Of a DNA stretch of 6,017 nucleotides, positions 4,860 through 6,017 are shown piece after piece. Position 1 is the first letter of the stretch; each line of letters starts with the position of its first letter. Origin of the DNA: a bacterium. Lineage in GTDB: Bacteria; Patescibacteriota; Minisyncoccia; Phycocordibacterales; Phycocordibacteraceae. Under the pieces are notes generated by a model that saw only the letters and a program-made list of their open reading frames with translations, made no database searches and was not told where the DNA came from. The stretch spans positions 1 through 6,017 of the forward strand of contig JAKAJJ010000039.1 of the NCBI GenBank assembly GCA_021813835.1. The letters are read 5' to 3'. The position numbers were made by a program, and so were the translations under genes.

Positions 4860-5942
4860 TTAGAGTCCCTCCCCCTTCAATTCCTCAAGAGCTTTCTTCG
4901 CTTTGCCGGAGAGCTTATGCGGGAGCGCGACTTCCAGGCGGATGATGAGGTCGCCGCGGCTGCCGTCCACGGGAATGCCCTTGCCGCGCACGCGCAAGTG
5001 CTCTTCGGCGCGCTTCATCGGAGGAATTTCCACCTCAAGCACCTTCCCCTCCAGGGTTTCGAGCGAGACCGTGGTGCCGGCAAGAGCGTCGGTGAGCTTC
5101 ACGGGCAGATCCATAAGGAGATTCGCGCCCTCGCGCCGGAAGACCGGATGCGGCTTCACGTGGATCTTCACATAAAGATCGCCCGCTGCGCCGCCCTTCA
5201 CCGCCTCGCCCTGCCGGGGGAGCCGGATCATCTCGCCGTTGTCGATGCCGGCGGGGATGGAGATCTGTATTTCTTCCTCGCGCCGCCGCACGCCGTGCCC
5301 CTTGCACGCGGGACACTTCTCCTTCGGTATCTTGCCGGTTCCGTCGCACGCCGGGCAGGTGCGCGTCGTCGTGAATTGGCCGAGAATGGAGCTGCGCGCT
5401 TCGTGGATGCGGCCGCTGCCGTTGCAGGTCGCGCAGGTGTCGAACGCCGTACCGGATTTCGCGCCCGTGCCGCGGCACGCGTCGCACAGGGAGACCTTCG
5501 CGAGGAGAACCGTGCGCTTCGTGCCGAAGGCGGCGTCCTTGAACGGTATCTCAAGGTCGATCGAGATGTCGCGTCCGCGCAGGGCGCGCGTCCGGCCGCC
5601 GCGCCCGCCGAAGAGGTCCCCGAACAGGTCGCCGAAGTCGAACTCGACGCCCTGTCCGAAGTCCTGCTGGAACTGAGAAAAATCGAAGCCGGCGAACGGA
5701 TTACCCCCGGCGCCGGCGCCGGGACGCCCTCCGGGGAACGCCTGCCCGTATGCATCGTACTCGCGGCGCTTCTTTTCGTCGGAGAGGACAGCGTATGCTT
5801 CGGTGATTTCCTTAAACTTCGATTCGTCGGCGCCGCCCTTGTCCGGATGGTACTGGTGCGCGAGCTTGCGGAAGGCCTTCTTGATGTCGTCCTTCGTCGC
5901 CCTCTTGTCCACGCCGAGCACGCCGTAGTAGTCCTTCGCCAT
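4860..5942 (-). CDS. dnaJ: Chaperone protein DnaJ (Hsp40, type I)
   Basis: A complete 360-residue cytoplasmic co-chaperone that delivers unfolded proteins to DnaK and stimulates its ATPase. Domains in order: J domain (about 1-66) with His32-Pro33-Asp34; a Gly/Phe-rich linker (about 67-116); the first substrate-binding part (from about 124); a zinc-binding domain (153-217) with all four CxxCxGxG repeats, CDACRGTG, CATCNGSG, CPACDGTG and CPACKGHG (Cys153/156, 170/173, 196/199, 210/213); then C-terminal domains I/II. MAKDYYGVLGV at 5942 is the usual family start; an upstream in-frame ATG at 5960 would add six residues and lie across the -10 box. No grpE or dnaK is visible, though they may lie to the right. 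The last 44 bases before the stop differ from the second dnaJ tail at 3998-4044 although the 38 bases before them are nearly identical, so this 3' end may be a replaced one. Confidence 0.97.
   Translation of the reverse strand: MAKDYYGVLGVDKRATKDDIKKAFRKLAHQYHPDKGGADESKFKEITEAYAVLSDEKKRREYDAYGQAFPGGRPGAGAGGNPFAGFDFSQFQQDFGQGVEFDFGDLFGDLFGGRGGRTRALRGRDISIDLEIPFKDAAFGTKRTVLLAKVSLCDACRGTGAKSGTAFDTCATCNGSGRIHEARSSILGQFTTTRTCPACDGTGKIPKEKCPACKGHGVRRREEEIQISIPAGIDNGEMIRLPRQGEAVKGGAAGDLYVKIHVKPHPVFRREGANLLMDLPVKLTDALAGTTVSLETLEGKVLEVEIPPMKRAEEHLRVRGKGIPVDGSRGDLIIRLEVALPHKLSGKAKKALEELKGEGL
4907..4944 (-). repeat. Right copy of the 38-bp direct repeat, inside dnaJ
   Basis: This is the partner of 4045-4082 and lies within the intact dnaJ gene 44 bases before its stop codon. 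On the 3' side of dnaJ the two loci stay homologous in protein but diverge in DNA. The pair is a candidate for the recombination site at which the pilus cassette joined the chromosome. Confidence 0.85.
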
Positions 5943-5956
5943 AGTGGAGACACTAT
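5941..5956. promoter_or_regulatory. Inverted repeat across the dnaJ -10 box and start codon
   Basis: ATAGTG (5941-5946) and CACTAT (5951-5956) are perfect complements separated by GAGA. The dyad covers most of the -10 box on one side and the first base of the ATG on the other, a position where a bound repressor would block transcription. It does not resemble CIRCE, the HrcA operator commonly found at chaperone genes. It could be chance at 6 bp per arm. Confidence 0.3.
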
Positions 5957-5981
5957 ACACCGGGATATTTTAAAAATGCAA
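5952..5981 (-). promoter_or_regulatory. Promoter of dnaJ
   Basis: The minus strand carries TTGCAT (5981-5976), an 18-bp spacer and TATAGT (5957-5952), ending 9 nt before the ATG at 5942. The predicted start site is 1-3 nt before the ATG, so the mRNA would be leaderless or nearly so. There is no Shine-Dalgarno sequence. Confidence 0.5.
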
Positions 5982-6017
5982 AAGCGGTTGGGCAAAGCTT
6001 TGCTTTGCACAATAGCC
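5982..6017. other. Intergenic DNA at the right edge
   Basis: This short stretch upstream of the dnaJ promoter contains the 12-bp palindrome GCAAAGCTTTGC (5992-6003) followed by another CTTTGC (6003-6008). No gene start is visible. The palindrome may be the end of a terminator or dyad belonging to the next gene to the right. Confidence 0.4.

Noticed and set aside
4045..4944. The paired 38-bp repeats as insertion-sequence ends or target duplications
   Set aside because: They are in direct orientation, far longer than a target duplication, lie inside coding sequence homologous to dnaJ, and enclose no transposase.

Overview
This window looks like a fragment of a small-genome bacterium of the Candidate Phyla Radiation (Patescibacteria), most likely a Parcubacteria-type lineage. 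That placement is inference. It rests on the gene style (a compact TyrRS, a CPR-like type IV pilin paired with a small one-helix membrane protein), tight spacing, a lack of Shine-Dalgarno sequences, and -10 boxes placed so close to start codons that transcripts would be leaderless. No marker gene settles it. The chromosomal backbone is visibly GC-rich; the pilin stretch at about 4090-4700 is clearly more AT-rich.

Every supported gene lies on the minus strand, so transcription runs from right to left. Starting at the right edge: a promoter (5952-5981) drives a complete dnaJ co-chaperone gene (4860-5942). Next comes a two-gene pilus cassette, a small one-helix membrane protein (4543-4800) followed 3 nt later by a type IV prepilin (4090-4539). 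The prepilin stop overlaps the ATG of a 31-codon ORF (3998-4093) that is a second, diverged copy of the dnaJ 3' end. Then come a multi-helix membrane protein (3455-3976), an ABC exporter half-transporter (1651-3450) starting 4 nt after it, and tyrS (378-1631), whose -10 box lies in the gap behind the ABC gene. The tyrS product charges the tRNA-Tyr(GUA) encoded just downstream (236-318), which has its own good -35/-10 promoter.

The left 235 bases are accessory in character. They hold the first 17 codons of a probable IS30-family transposase running off the edge, a hairpin hard against its start codon, a 27-bp near-perfect palindrome and short tandem repeats sharing the palindrome's half-site.

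The most interesting signal is the pair of dnaJ tails flanking the AT-richer pilin cassette. A 38-bp segment near the dnaJ 3' end is repeated 862 bp away with one mismatch, and beyond it the two tails drop abruptly to about 70% identity while still encoding the same protein end. This is the geometry left by integration or recombination into the 3' end of a gene, with the displaced original end left on the far side. No integrase is present in the interval, so the mechanism is open.
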